64,000 bases of DNA from Actinernus sp. WN-2022 (Eukaryota > Cnidaria > Anthozoa > Actiniaria > Actinernidae), in contig JAOWCC010000577.1 of the NCBI GenBank assembly GCA_030867875.1, positions 89,881,740 through 89,945,739 on the forward strand, given 5' to 3'. Positions 10,667 to 21,545 of the stretch are shown in pieces. The translations under genes and the position numbers were made by a program. The number at the start of each line of letters is the position of its first letter. Position 1 is the stretch's first letter. The notes beneath the pieces were generated by a model. The model did not search any database, was not told the DNA's origin, and saw only the letters and a program-made list of their open reading frames with translations.

Positions 10667-11955
10667 AATCATAGAATTAAATAATACAATCATTAAATAA
10701 ATAATTATTAAATTAATTAAATAATTAATGTTCGGTATCTAGCGCATAGTTAATGGCATAGCAACCAGCCTATCTTATGTAATTTCACCCAACTAGATTA
10801 CATTTTTGGGTTAACGCTCGCGCAAATGAAGTTCAGGGGGGGGGGGGGGGTTAAGGCGGTTTTTCTCCGTTTTTCGTTGGCCGAGCGGGACCTGGGTAAC
10901 CATTTAACTTTAATTATGTGGTTCTGTGTTGAACTTGAAATCTCAGAAACCGAGCAGTTTTGTCATGAATGGCATTCAGGAGACATTTTAACAAACACAA
11001 ATGGGTATACCATTTCCAGGGGGAGTGGGGTAGGGAATAATTGTAATTTATAGCTTAGAAGTGTTAATGTTAGGTACGTTGCGTTATGTTAATGCGAATT
11101 AAAACAAGCCTACCATATGCAATTTCATCCATCTAGATTAAATGTTTGATGTAATATTCGCGCAAATGAAGTTCAGGGGGGGTTAAGCCATTTTGAAATT
11201 TTATTTTGGCTGCCATTCCCTCCCCTGAATTTCAGCGTTAACCAAATTAAGAAGACCCCCTGGAGTTTTCCATGGGTAACAATTTGGTGAAAACACCATG
11301 TCGCTACGACATTGTTTTCTACCCGTAAAAATCCATCGCCCTTTTGGTTTTGGCCGCAAAGCATGCTGGGACAGTTTCACTTGCTATTTCCGAGTCCAGA
11401 GCTGGATTAAATAAATTAAGTTGCAGCGTTAAAATCATAGTTTTGGTAGTAAACACGACGAACACAACATATTGCTTGCAAATGTGGGGTAAGAAATGCG
11501 AACCTTGCAAAACTGAGGGGGGAGGGGTGAAAAATCCTATTCCTTTCCTGTTAATAATGGAACCCTCCCCCGTTTAGAAGTGGCTAGAATGAGGTTGTAG
11601 CTTCAAATCACAATGGATCAAGTGATGTGGCAGAGTTAAAACCATGGTTTCTGTACTCGACGGGACAACTGCCACGTGGCATGAACTGCGGAAGGCTGTC
11701 GGTTCGCGAGCTTGTGATGACATTCAATGCACTTGGATGGAAAATAACAATCATTTCATGGAGAAACTTTTTTTGCGAAGTTTAGGCCACTTATTTCCAC
11801 GAGAAGTGCTCCAAAATTCCAGTTGAGCCTTAGTAGGTGGAAAATAACCATACACCCACGATCACTACCATGCAAGTTGCATGGCACTACCCAAAAACGC
11901 GCTATGACCTAGCTTGCGTCTAACACACGTGTTGGATTATCGTTAGCGGTATCCA
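10667..11955. repeat. Interspersed family A repeat, copy 4
   Basis: It begins TTCCTAACGATAATCATAGA (10667) and ends GTGTTGGATTATCGTTAGCGG (11930-11950), only 27 bp after copy 3 ends. The G-run is 15 long at 10836-10850. At 10807 it has GGGTTAACGCTCGCGC uninterrupted, which is the empty site for the MITE present at 46020 in copy 5. Confidence 0.75.
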
Positions 11956-11958
11956 CTA

Positions 11959-13196
11959 GTAATAATAATAATAATAATAATTATAATAATAATAATATGT
12001 ATTTGGAGCAGTATACAATGTCTCAATGCTCTTACAGAAATATAGCTTAAAATGTAGCTAATATAAAACCGATTGCTTACTATTACAATAAAATATAAGT
12101 TAATTTATAAATTATGCTAATGCAACTACGTTCTACACAAAGGATACACACAGTATGCATAACTCGCGCGGTCACAACACCAAAAAGAGGCCGGTAGGTC
12201 CTCTGGAATGTTGAAGTTTAAATGCTAGGAGGAAGTGTGAAACGTGTTGAGCATGATTGTTTAGTTGAAAAATGTTGCTAATCTATACTCATTTATCCTT
12301 TATTTTTCTTTATAGTACAACCAGCCAGGCGCATAACAAATTATCGGCATTGTTTCACTGAATATTCGTTCAGTGCATTTCACAATCTCCCCGGGCGCTT
12401 CAATTTCAATATTCCAGAGGACCTACCGGCCTCGTTGACATGCTAGTTACCAGGACTTATGCATAGGGTCTATAATAAAAAAATAAATTACGACTATAAG
12501 ACTTTGACTAGATGGACTAATTAGAACATGGGAAAATGCAATAATAAAATTGAATATAAGTTTTAAAGCAGACGAGAAAAAAACATGTTTTCAGTAATGA
12601 CTCAAAAGAACTAAGGCGATCTAGACATCTAATATGACCAGGCAATGAGTTCCAAAGTTTTTGGGGCAGCTACAGAAAAAGCCCTATCTCCGTAAGTAGA
12701 GGTAGGAGATACAGGAACAGTCAAAAGGTTACGGGAAGATGAGCGTAAAGTACGAGTAGGTTTATATCTATCTAATGTTTCAGTTACGTATTTTGGAGCT
12801 TGTCCATGGAGAGACTTAAATGTCAAGAGTAGTAACTTGAAAGATATTCTGTCTCTGATGGGCAGCCAGTGAAGGTCACGTAACACTGGGGTGATGTGGT
12901 CTGCTCTCTTTATGCTCGCAACTAGTTTAGCAGCTGTGTTTTGAATTCTTTGTAACTCATTCACTTCAGTGGCTGGTAGTCCATACAGTATGCTAATTGC
13001 AGCAATCCAGTCTGGATGTTACAAAAGCATGAACAAGTTTTTCACTGAGTCCGCCTGATTTAAATATTTTCTGATCTTGCCGATGTTGCGAATGGCCCGG
13101 CATGGAAGCTGATCGACATATGTTATTCACGTGTGGTGTCTTAGATCTTAGATTTTTACTTCCTTGGATAGTATACACTAATACCGGAAGGTGCAT
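11959..13196 (-). pseudogene. CR1/L2-like LINE, 3' fragment (RT C-terminus and 3' UTR)
   Basis: Minus-strand coding runs from about 13150 down to 12629. Pieces include SEKLVHAFVTSRLDCCN (13010) and ELQRIQNTAAKLVASIKR (about 12955), followed by HITPVLRDLHWLPIRDRISF, HGQAPKYV and YGDRAFSVAAPKTLE. This is the standard C-terminal sequence after the RT domain in CR1/L2/Rex-type LINEs. A shift separates the two pieces near 13000. On the minus strand the 3' end is an (ATT)n tail at 11997-11959, as expected for this clade. The 3' UTR carries an inverted-repeat insertion at 12187-12433. The element is 5' truncated and dead. Confidence 0.85.
12187..12433. mobile_element. 247-bp MITE in a LINE 3' UTR
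   Basis: GAGGCCGGTAGGTCCTCTGG at 12187 is inverted as CCAGAGGACCTACCGGCCTC ending at 12433. The similarity continues imperfectly a further ten or so bases inward (ATGTTGAAGTT versus ATATTGAAATT). Noncoding, with no clear target duplication. Confidence 0.75.
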
Positions 13197-13349
13197 AAAT
13201 TAATAAGAAAGCTTAAAGCTAGTTACAATACAATGGTGAAGTACAAAGTCAATAAAATAGTGCAAGTGCGGACAATAATAGTTAAATACAGGTATAATAA
13301 ATAGTCATGTAAATGTAGCTATTTTAAATAAATAAATAATGATATAAAC

Positions 13350-14690
13350 AAATTATAAATGCCTCAGATATGGAGGAGGCTTCATGGACTTGATTGTAGG
13401 GCCAATAATGCTAGAAAATAATGCCAATGACGGTGTGTTAGCTACGTGAACAGGTAATTTATTCCAAACACGAATTGTTCGGACGTAGAAAGAGTAGCTA
13501 AAGGCCAAGACATTACACGAAGGTTGGCAGTAGTACAGATTATTGTGTCTGGGGTTAGGGACAATATTGTGAGGGAAGTCTATGTCCACCAGGCCATTAC
13601 GAATTTTATAAAACATAGTGGCCTGCTGGGCAAGTCTTCGATTCTCAAGAGTGTCCCAGCCCAGAGAACTAACGAGGTCGGAGGTGCTAGTATATCGATC
13701 ATAGTTATTGCAGACGAACCTTGCTGCAGTCGTTTGAGTTTGTTCTAACTTAGATATATTAGAATCAGTATGAGGGTTCCAGGCTTCTAATGCGTATTCA
13801 AGCCTGGGTCTAACAAGCGATTCATATGCTCGTTTTTTAACAGATAATAAAAGAACAAGGTTTCAATGTCCTACGTACAATTCCTAACGTTTTGTTGGCT
13901 TTAGATGTAATATTAGAACAATGAGTGTTCCATCGAAGATCGTGTGACTGTGTGACCCCTAGGTAATCATGGGAGGACTTCTGAGATAGAGATTTGCATT
14001 CGTATGGTAAGTAAACTTACTTGGCTCGCATTTGTTGGTTATAGGCAGTAAGTGACACTTCACATCATTGAATTCCATTGACCATGATGCACACCACTTC
14101 GTTAGAGTGTCAAGGTCATCCTGGAGGGTCTTGTGATCCAGGTCGGACTCAATCTGTCGGTAGACAACAGTGTCGTCTGCAAACAATCTGATCTTTGAGT
14201 TGATACCTTCTACAATGTCGTTAATGTAGAGTAGGAACAAAGTTGGGCCGAGGACTGAGCCTGGGGGACACCGGAAGTGACACAAGCAATATCTGAGTGA
14301 GAACCATTTACCGAAACATATTGGCATCGCTTGTGGAGGAAGGCGTTAATCCAACCAAGTGTATGGCCATTAATGCCATAGTATTCAACCTTTGCAGCTA
14401 GTTTACTGTGCGACACTTTGTCAAATGCCTTACTAAAGTCCAGTAGGATCATATCTGTTTGGCTACGATTGTTTAAGGAAGTAGCCCAGTAATGAATAAC
14501 GGTTATAAGCTGTTATTAGTGGCCAGGTGTTTATTCATATGGCTAAGGACAATGTGCTCCATTACCTTACAGCACAGGCATGTAAGGGAAATAGGTCTGT
14601 AATTGGCTGGATTTGCTTTGGGACCCTTTTTGTATACTGCTGTGATAAGTGCTTTGGACCAGTCAGGTGGAAGGCCTACTCTGGGATCTA
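13350..14690 (-). pseudogene. CR1/jockey-like LINE reverse transcriptase, degenerate
   Basis: Minus-strand reading gives, in order, LPPDWSKALITAVYKKGPK (about 14670), ANYRPISLTC, MILLDFSKAFDKVSHSKL (14452; RT motif with the first catalytic Asp), INAFLHKRCQYVSVNG and SGVPQ. After a frameshift it gives GSVLGPTLFLLYINDIV and FADDTVVYRQ (about 14165; the FADD catalytic pair), then WCASWSMEFNDVKC. The tail at 13616-13353 reads MFYKIRNGLVDIDF and RTIRVWNKLP. At least two frameshifts break it. It belongs with the endonuclease fragment at 20760-21545, same strand, now separated by ~6 kb. RT copies LINE RNA at a nicked target. Confidence 0.85.
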
Positions 14691-14935
14691 AACTCGCCTT
14701 AACTTGCCTTAACTCGCCTTAACTCGCCCTAACTCGCCAAGCCAAAAAATGGAAATTTTCCTTAAATCGCCTTAACCCGCCTTAACCCGCCTTAACCCGC
14801 CTTAACCCGCCTTAACCCGCCCTAACTCGCCTTAACCCGCCCTAACTCGCAAAGCCAGAAAATGGAAATTTCCCTTAAATCGCCTTAGCCCACCGTAAAT
14901 CGCCTTAACTCACCCTAACTCGCAAAGCCCCCCCG
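14690..14935 (+). repeat. Decamer array, consensus CGCCTTAACT/C (left)
   Basis: About fifteen decamer copies are interrupted twice by AAGCCAAAAAATGGAAATTT-like spacers (14739 and 14858), giving a higher-order unit near 115 bp. It ends in a C-rich patch at 14928-14940. Confidence 0.9.
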
Positions 14936-14940
14936 CCCCC

Positions 14941-15887
14941 AGTTTTCCTTTGCCTTCATTGGCAAAGCTAAAAATGATAATCACTAAACATGACTTACAA
15001 TTTGAGCCCCATTCACTGAAATTCATGTCTACAAAGATGTAATACATACATGTGATTTGTGTTCACATGTGTCAAAAAGACATTAGTGTAGTCTGTGGCT
15101 GAACTAAATGTACAGTTTGTCACATATGTAGTAACACCTCTGTTGTATGTTGTATAACTAGTGGATTTATCCAAGTCCAGTATGGCAAAATATTTAAGTA
15201 GAGATGGCGAGACAGAAGGTTGAGCCTAATATTAAAAGTTTTAAAAGTGTTTTATTACCGGTATAATGCACCAGTCAATGTAAATCCCCACCTTCCCCAG
15301 GCTACAGATTAGTGGAACTTGGATTTTGAACCTGGCAAAATATGTTTTAGCCCTTGCCCACCGGCACCGGGGTGTTTGTATGAAGAAAATCCCTGCTTTT
15401 GCTGTAAAATGCCTTGAACACATACTATCATACAATTTTGAGCACCAGTACCAGGGGCAGAGATGATAAAACATAGATGATACTCAACACCCCAGGGTGT
15501 TACAACATTGGTCCTAAAGTAGAAACTTGTTCCTCTCAACGTATTCGCTATGCCCCACTAATCCAAGGCCTGGGGAGGGGAGGTATTTATATTGCCTGAT
15601 GCATAACGAACAAATAATCCTCCAATCAATAAATTACACAATAATATAAACAGCTTGGGGGAACTTTAATTGTTACATGGAAAATATTGGGCTTGCACGT
15701 GGCCCTAATACACACATCTGATTGAATGATTATTTGCAAGGACGATAAATATAATAAAAATAAATAAATAAAACGTTGGTTATCTTCTCGTGTCAAAATC
15801 AACATTTATTTTTGCACTGTTCATTGTGGTCACTCGAGAAATAAGTTCAAGTTTAAGCTTTAATATTGCTACTGACCCGACATACTT
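14941..15887. other. No gene seen inside the 6-kb insert
   Basis: AT-rich sequence. The short minus-strand frames at 15241-15539 have no recognisable domain and overlap each other in different frames. Confidence 0.5.
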
Positions 15888-16033
15888 GTCCAATACTCTG
15901 ACAAATTTATGCATGGCATTGTTTTGTATTTTATTGTATTGCATCGTTCTACTAGTGTATTGTATTGTTAAGCTATTGTCATGTCGATATAATACAAAAC
16001 AATAATATGCATAAATTTGTCAGAGTATTGGAC
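15888..16033. mobile_element. 146-bp foldback MITE
   Basis: GTCCAATACTCTGACAAATT at 15888 is inverted at the right end (AATTTGTCAGAGTATTGGAC, ending 16033). The arms extend through ATGCAT and, after a short mismatch, through ATTGTTTTGTATT/AATACAAAACAAT, about 45 bp per arm. Noncoding. Confidence 0.85.
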
Positions 16034-16446
16034 ACCCCTCCTGACCAAAGATCAGCAATAACATCATATCGTCGCGCCAAATCCATTGTTTGCTAAAATC
16101 CCCGAGTAAAATAGTTTATGCTAATCAAAATAATGTTTCTTTAAATTGCTTACTTACCAGAAATAATGCAAATTTGCCGTTCCTTTTCGTATAAAACCAA
16201 AACCAAGCATACGTGCTACAAACACGCACTTCATGTTCACCCGTCATCTTGAATACACGATCAGCTGATATAATTATCGATTTTATATTGATTGGAGTTT
16301 GATTGATTATTGATTGCCCGGTTCCAAGATGGCTGCTATCGAAGTGGGAAGCGATAAAATTGTTTGTTTCGGAAGAAAGGTTAGTCAATATACATGTAAC
16401 AATATAACCTAATCTGCATAAAATAGTAGAAAATAAAACGCACCAA

Positions 16447-16646
16447 CCATAAAACGCACCAATACCCACGATTGCTCTCATCTGACTTGATAGCTCAGTT
16501 GGTAGAGCGCCAGACATGCAACCTAGAGGTCGTTGGGTTCGAGTCCCACTTGGGTCAGAGATTTTTTCTCTTTCCCTCGTAGGGCGTGCACACATAGCAC
16601 TACAGCATACCACTTTACATCACATTCTTTACACCTACTAGTACTA
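16447..16646 (+). mobile_element. tRNA-derived SINE unit 1
   Basis: The ~200-bp unit starts CCATAAAACGCACCAATACC and ends near TTACACCTACTAGT. It holds a 75-nt tRNA-like body (16483-16557) with A box TAGCTCAGTTGG and B box GGTTCGAGTCC, typical internal pol III promoters. The loop where an anticodon would be is CATGCAA (TGC, Ala-like), but position 33 is A, not T, and the stem is mismatched, so this is not a working tRNA. Antisense frames across such units give SDPSGTRTQRP-like spurious proteins. Confidence 0.75.
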
Positions 16647-16700
16647 CGCGGCAAACATGATTTCATATCATAACTACATATACATATATAATCGCCGTGA

Positions 16701-16900
16701 CCATAAAACGCACCAATACCCACGATTGCTCTCATCTGACTTGATAGCTCAGTTGGTAGAGCGCCAGACATGCAACCTGGAGGTCGTTGGGTTCGAGTCC
16801 CACTTGGGTCAGAGATTTTTTCTCTTTCCCTCGTAGGGCGTGCACACATAGCACTACAGCATACCACTTTACATCACATTCTTTACACCTACTAGTGCTA
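16701..16900 (+). mobile_element. tRNA-derived SINE unit 2 (254 bp after unit 1)
   Basis: This is nearly identical to unit 1 (CCTAGAGGTC versus CCTGGAGGTC, GTACTA versus GTGCTA), same strand, with the tRNA-like body at 16737-16811. The 54-bp spacer between units (16647-16700) is not repeated before unit 1. The pair could be a tandem duplication or a dimeric insertion. Confidence 0.75.
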
Positions 16901-17704
16901 TATGTTTTTGTATTGTCCACAAATGTTAAGAATTTTGTTTTACAATTCTATACATGGAATTAAATGATTGTGAGTTTAGTTGAAGTTAATTGGTTAAAAA
17001 ATGTGAATCACAAGCAGCTGTTATTTTATTTGTTATTTTGCTTTGAAATTACTTAATCTATTTCATGATTCTAAAGCAAAAGCAATACCTATGCTTGTTG
17101 AAACCAAACCTTGCTGATGTATTTATTATACAGTTGTGCGCTGTCAATGTCAAAGCTATTGTGCTTCTTTATGTTAGCATGTGAGTGATGAGTTGAGTCA
17201 CTGATAGTTCTTTAACTGCATGATTCATCATTTTGAATATAAATGTTTGTTAAATTTATGCATGTATTGTATTCACTGTATTAATGTTGAGTATGTGTGT
17301 ATGTTAATGTTGTATATATGTATGGCATGGATTGGTGGAATTGGGTAATTATGGATGGTTGCGTGGATTGAATGATGAACACAGTTATGTATTCACTGAG
17401 TATGTGTTATATATTGTGTATTATGTATGCACGTAATTATATATTTAATAGTATGTCAAGATGTAATATGTGCAGGTAGCCATGCAGTGCATGTGTGCAG
17501 GTAGGATAGGTGTATGTCTATTAATCAATAATAAATATACATGTGGGTTATTAATATCGACTGACTATTTCAATATTAACCGCTCAATTGCCTGACAGAT
17601 AAATAACAAGGATATTTTTCTGACTTAACCTTAATTTTATAATTGATATAATAGTTAATATATATATTCATAAATATGTAGATATATACATGGGATGAAT
17701 ATTT
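16901..17704. other. No gene seen; TG/TA-rich simple sequence
   Basis: Low-complexity ATGTATGT-like text at 17260-17480. No domain was recognised in any frame. Confidence 0.5.
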
Positions 17705-17810
17705 AACAATTATTCACCGAAGTGGAGGTGAATAGTGGTGGATATTTACTGAGCCGCTTCGGTTAGGTAAATATCCACCAATATTCACCAACACAGGTGA
17801 ATAATTGTTT
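17705..17810. mobile_element. Small foldback element, AACAATTATTCACC ends
   Basis: AACAATTATTCACC (17704) is inverted as GGTGAATAATTGTT (17797-17810). Internally, GGTGGATATTTAC (17738) pairs with GTAAATATCCACC (17767), and GTGAATA motifs repeat on both arms. Related text, GATATTCACTGGTGTGGTAT, occurs at 20131. Confidence 0.7.
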
Positions 17811-18042
17811 TAGTTCCGGGTGAATAACCAGCACCAAATAGTTATTTTATTACTCGGGCTGCCTGTGGCAGCACCGAGTCTTAAAATGCAAGTCGTTATA
17901 TTTTTTTATTTTTTTTATTTCATGTCGGACGGGTTCTGCGCATGCGTTAAAGGTCAAATTCAAACCAATCAGATTGCACTGTGCTGGTCACGCAACAATC
18001 GCCAGGTTAATGTATTTACATAATTAAATACAGTAAATCAAG

Positions 18043-18197
18043 ATGGACGACGGCGCGAGGAATTTTCTCTCAAATTTGGAGTCCCATCTCTCAAATGTAA
18101 GCTAAGCAGTTTAATGTTTTATTTAAGTTCACTCGTGCGAAAGCCTTCCAACACTCCCAACAGGCTCAGGATATTTCAACTGGCGCTCTTGTTGGAG
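18043..18197 (+). other. Two exon-like segments with good splice signals (speculative)
   Basis: ATG at 18043 opens 18 codons, MDDGARNFLSNLESHLSN, and ends directly at a GTAAGC donor (18097). A CAG acceptor at 18161-18163 with a short pyrimidine tract precedes 34 bases (18164-18197) ending at a GTACG donor. Joined in phase 0 they would add AQDISTGALVG. No protein family was recognised and no third exon was found. It could be a first-exon fragment of a host gene carried in the 6-kb insert, or chance. Confidence 0.2.
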
Positions 18198-20504
18198 GTA
18201 CGTTTCGTAGGTAATAAACACTCACTCGGCACATAATATGATGACCGAAGCAGTTATTCAACTCTCACGGTAAACAAGATTCCTCTCACGGCCGAGATTT
18301 TGGTTCGAGAAATTAAAGGCTTCCAACAGTTCCCTTTATAGTTCTGTAATATAATGAGCAGACTGCAGTTTTGGGAAGGAGGGTAAAAGCTTTTAAATAG
18401 AGATAAACAAAACGGGCATTTCAGTTAATAATCTTTAGTCCAACAAATACCGATATGGACGCGATCAAAGAGCCGCAGGGTAGAAAGAATAGTAGAGAAA
18501 TACAGTGATAGCTCCATCATAGGTGGACAGGATACAACTTATAATATGGGACAAATATAGACATAAATTTGAGACACTCATCTATTAGTACTCTGAACCT
18601 GCAGAACAGCAGACTAAATTAGGACCGAATTCGTATTTTTTTCGATAAAAAAAAAGAATCAATGCCTTCAGCTGCTTCAGTAAGATTCCTAGTCATATCA
18701 GTAATGGTGACTATACCAAGCATTGTTGCTGGGGGAGATGTAAGAGTGAATCCGGCGCTCAAAGAGATATGTCTCGGAGAATGAAGCATCGTTCAGTACA
18801 CCGCTAGTAGATCAGGTTTCTCATCTTTTCTTGGCCTTTTTGATCACTCACAGGAGGAGCTTTTCTGTTCCAAAACCTTTACAGCAAATTCAGTGAGAAA
18901 TGTCAGCATTGGATAAATGTTTGTACAAGAGACCTTAAAAGCACAGAACAACGAGACTAGGTCTGGCAATGAAACGTAAGTGGCTATAAATTACTGAAAC
19001 CCTGACTATGTATCCACCAGTAAACAATGAGAAGGAACTACTGTTCAACCATTAAGTTTACTTGAATTTATCAGTGGATTCTAAATAAATTTTGGAGAAG
19101 GAACTTTGATTTATTTTCGGAGCACAAATGAAGTTAATTTCTTTCGGAGCTGCAGGTATTAAATTTCAAAACTCGATAAATGCAAACAATAACATAATGG
19201 TTTGAAAGAGCACACCAACATAAGCAAGATTGCCGAATTTTAGGATGCTATCAGTTCATAGTTTTAATGTATATGCTCTTCCAGCCATAACAGCTTTGGT
19301 CTCCGATGAGTTTTATTGAAGAAGATGATTGCACTCGGCATGCGGCTACATTCTTTTGTTTTTGCCTTAATGCAGGAAAACCTGACCTTTGTAACTTTTC
19401 AATGTTTAGGTGAAGTCTTACAACGATATTGCATGGGAAAAGATGAGTTTGGGATACAGTTTAAATTGGACTTGACAGTCTATATAGTAAGCATGTCTCG
19501 TTGGTTGGCCAGCGAAGATGCAAAACTCGCTTGACAAGATCAACGTTTGTCGCTTTGTTTCAATCCTCTGTATTTCAGCGAAAGTTTAAGCTGTTCGACA
19601 GTATAATCATCAGGTTCCCTTTCAAAATATGGTCCAGGAAAGCAGTCATTTCTGGTAGAATAGACAGAGGACGAACTGAAGTGCTAGTCAATTCTTGTAA
19701 GTTGATACAAGAAAAGCGGTTTGTTTGTCTGAGTCTTGGCGGGGGGTCTAGACTTGTGACGTAATTACCGCGCTCTGCTATAAGCGTGCGTAACATGAAC
19801 ATGAATATTAAAGTAGAGGTCAACTTCTTTAATTTACATACATATATATACTAGGGGAGCAGAGAATGAATGTCACCGCGCTACCAGCCACTCCTAAAGA
19901 CTGCTAAATTCAGCTAATAATTCTCTAGTCCCTTCGGTTATTACTAGAGGATTTCAAATGAAAGTGTAATTTCATCTTCAATCTCATGTGGCCCGAGTGA
20001 AAGCCCAGATGGGCTCTTGTTTTATTTCAAATGGACAAAAACTCGCGCGAGATGATCGCTGCTTTGCTCGGAGGTGAATATGATTTCATATTCACTGTTT
20101 GAGTAGCCAATCAGAGCGTGCGAAAAGTGATATTCACTGGTGTGGTATATACTAAAGATGTATGTTTGCAGATGTGTTTTGCAGATGTGTTTGCAGAAAT
20201 TAGAAAAATGATGGCTAGGTCATATATAATTTCTGTATTAATTCCCTAACACAAATGAATTGTACATGTATGTATTTATTATTTGGAGACCAATATGGCA
20301 ATGGTGTAAAACAATAGATTGTGTTGGGGAATGCAGAATACAGATTAACCAGACTGCTTTTGTAAATTGATGCTGTATAGGGTATTTAAATTTTACGACT
20401 ATACTGACTTACCATATAAGTTTAATAATTATTTAATTGGATCTGTATTTCATGTATATATTAATTATTGCAATTTTTATATTATTATGGCAGTGGTAAA
20501 TTTC
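18198..20504. other. No gene seen inside the 6-kb insert
   Basis: Frames at 19316-19823 overlap on both strands without domain features. AT-rich text resembling foldback termini lies at 20090-20150. Confidence 0.5.
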
Positions 20505-20745
20505 CTAAACCTGCCTTAACTCACCTTAGCTCACCACATACACTAAATCTTGTAAGGAGTTTTCCCTAAAAACCCTTAACCCACCTTAACTTGCCACATA
20601 CAAATTTAAGTATATTTCCTTATACTGCCTTAAATCGCCTTAAATCGCCTTAACTCGCCACATACAAATTTAAGTATTTTTTTCTTAAATCGCCTTAACT
20701 CGCCTTAACTCGCACAACCTCGCCTTAACTCGCCGCGAGTTAAGA
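20505..20745 (+). repeat. Decamer array, consensus CGCCTTAACT (right)
   Basis: This is more degenerate than the left array. Decamer groups are separated by CACATACAAATTTAAGTAT spacers (20611 and 20662), different from the left-array spacers. It ends CGCCGCGAGTTAAG at the inverted border. Confidence 0.9.
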
Positions 20746-20759
20746 TCCCAGAGTAGGCC

Positions 20760-21545
20760 TGTTTAAGACCTTCCAAGTCCATGCGTTTGTATAAGTAAAC
20801 CTTATGTGGTGGCTTTGGTACACGTTTAACATTAATATTAATATCAAAAGTGAGGATGTTATGGTCACTTATGCCTGGGTGCACTCGTATGTTAGATACT
20901 AGGGTGGGCTTCGATGAGATAACAAGGTCCAGGGTCTTAAGAGAGGGTGGGCGAGTGGGCACAGTAACATGTTGTGAGAGCGCATAGTCATCAATATAGT
21001 TAAGCAGTGCTGTAGTTTCATTAAAGGTAGCTGGATTTGTAGGGGCAGGGGGATCATCACACCAGCTAATGTCACCAAGATTGAAATCACCAGATATCAC
21101 AATATTAGGGTGACTGTTCTTATTCTTCTCAAAAATCTTAGAGGTCAGTAGTATCAGATAGGTGCTCTAGACAAGTCGAGGTAGCAGATGGCGGCTTGTA
21201 AAAACTACTGAGGTTAAGTTCTTTAGTCCTTACAATTTTGACAGAAGCCCAAACAGATTCATCATCAGCATGTTGTTCCAAATTGGTTTTCTCACATGAA
21301 GCAATGTCTGATTTGATGGCCAAGAACACACCACCTCCCCCAGTATTCAGTCTCCCCTTGCGATAGATGGTATAACTAGTTGGAAAACTTGAATATGTAG
21401 GTACTTCCTGGTTAAGTTTAGATTCACAGCCAGAGACGATGTCTGGTTGATTGTAGATCGACATGGGCCTTAAATATGCCAGACCGCTCAGAGCTTAAAA
21501 TGCTATTACAGTTGATCTCCATACATTTCAATTTCTTTAGCGACC
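20760..21545 (-). pseudogene. CR1/jockey-like LINE endonuclease domain, degenerate
   Basis: The minus-strand pieces are KCMEINCNSI (about 21525) then, after a shift, QPDIVSGCESKLNQEVP (21450; the E of CESKL fits the catalytic Glu position of APE-type endonucleases), YRKGRLNTGGGGVFLAIKS and VWASVKI. After a second shift come MISGDFNLGDISW (21100; the GDFN motif), LDLVISSKP and GISDHNILTFDI (the SDH motif). It is the upstream half of the LINE whose RT lies at 13350-14690. Two frameshifts inactivate it. Coding resemblance stops at KRMDLEGLK, at the border of the 6-kb insert. Confidence 0.85.

Larger units (their letters stand above)
14668..20760. mobile_element. ~6-kb insert splitting a LINE, edged by inverted ends and CGCCTTAACT arrays
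   Basis: At the left edge AGGCCTACTCTGGGATCT (14672-14689) is followed by AAACTCGCC. At the right edge the inverse, AAGATCCCAGAGTAGGCCT, sits at 20741-20759. Inside each edge is a ~240-bp array of decamers close to CGCCTTAACT. The arrays run in the same direction at both ends, while the outermost ~20 bp are inverted. The flanks are the RT side (left) and EN side (right) of one minus-strand LINE, and the LINE segment joining them is missing. No transposase was seen inside. It could be a large nonautonomous element, or a rearrangement in which an 18-bp LINE segment was copied inverted as filler. Confidence 0.5.

Noticed and set aside
11644..11826. 60-codon frame starting ATGGTTTCTGTACTCGACGG
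   Set aside because: The same DNA also reads openly in another phase and occurs in pieces in other family A copies (8570, 10407, 47220) with indels; no family was recognised.
16483..16557. A functional tRNA-Ala gene
   Set aside because: Acceptor stem has three G-U pairs, anticodon stem is mismatched and position 33 is A; it is embedded in a repeated SINE unit.
16125..16920. Minus-strand frames of 162, 114 and 62 residues
   Set aside because: They are antisense readings of the tRNA-type SINE units (SDPSGTRTQRP); the two long ones repeat each other because the DNA repeats.
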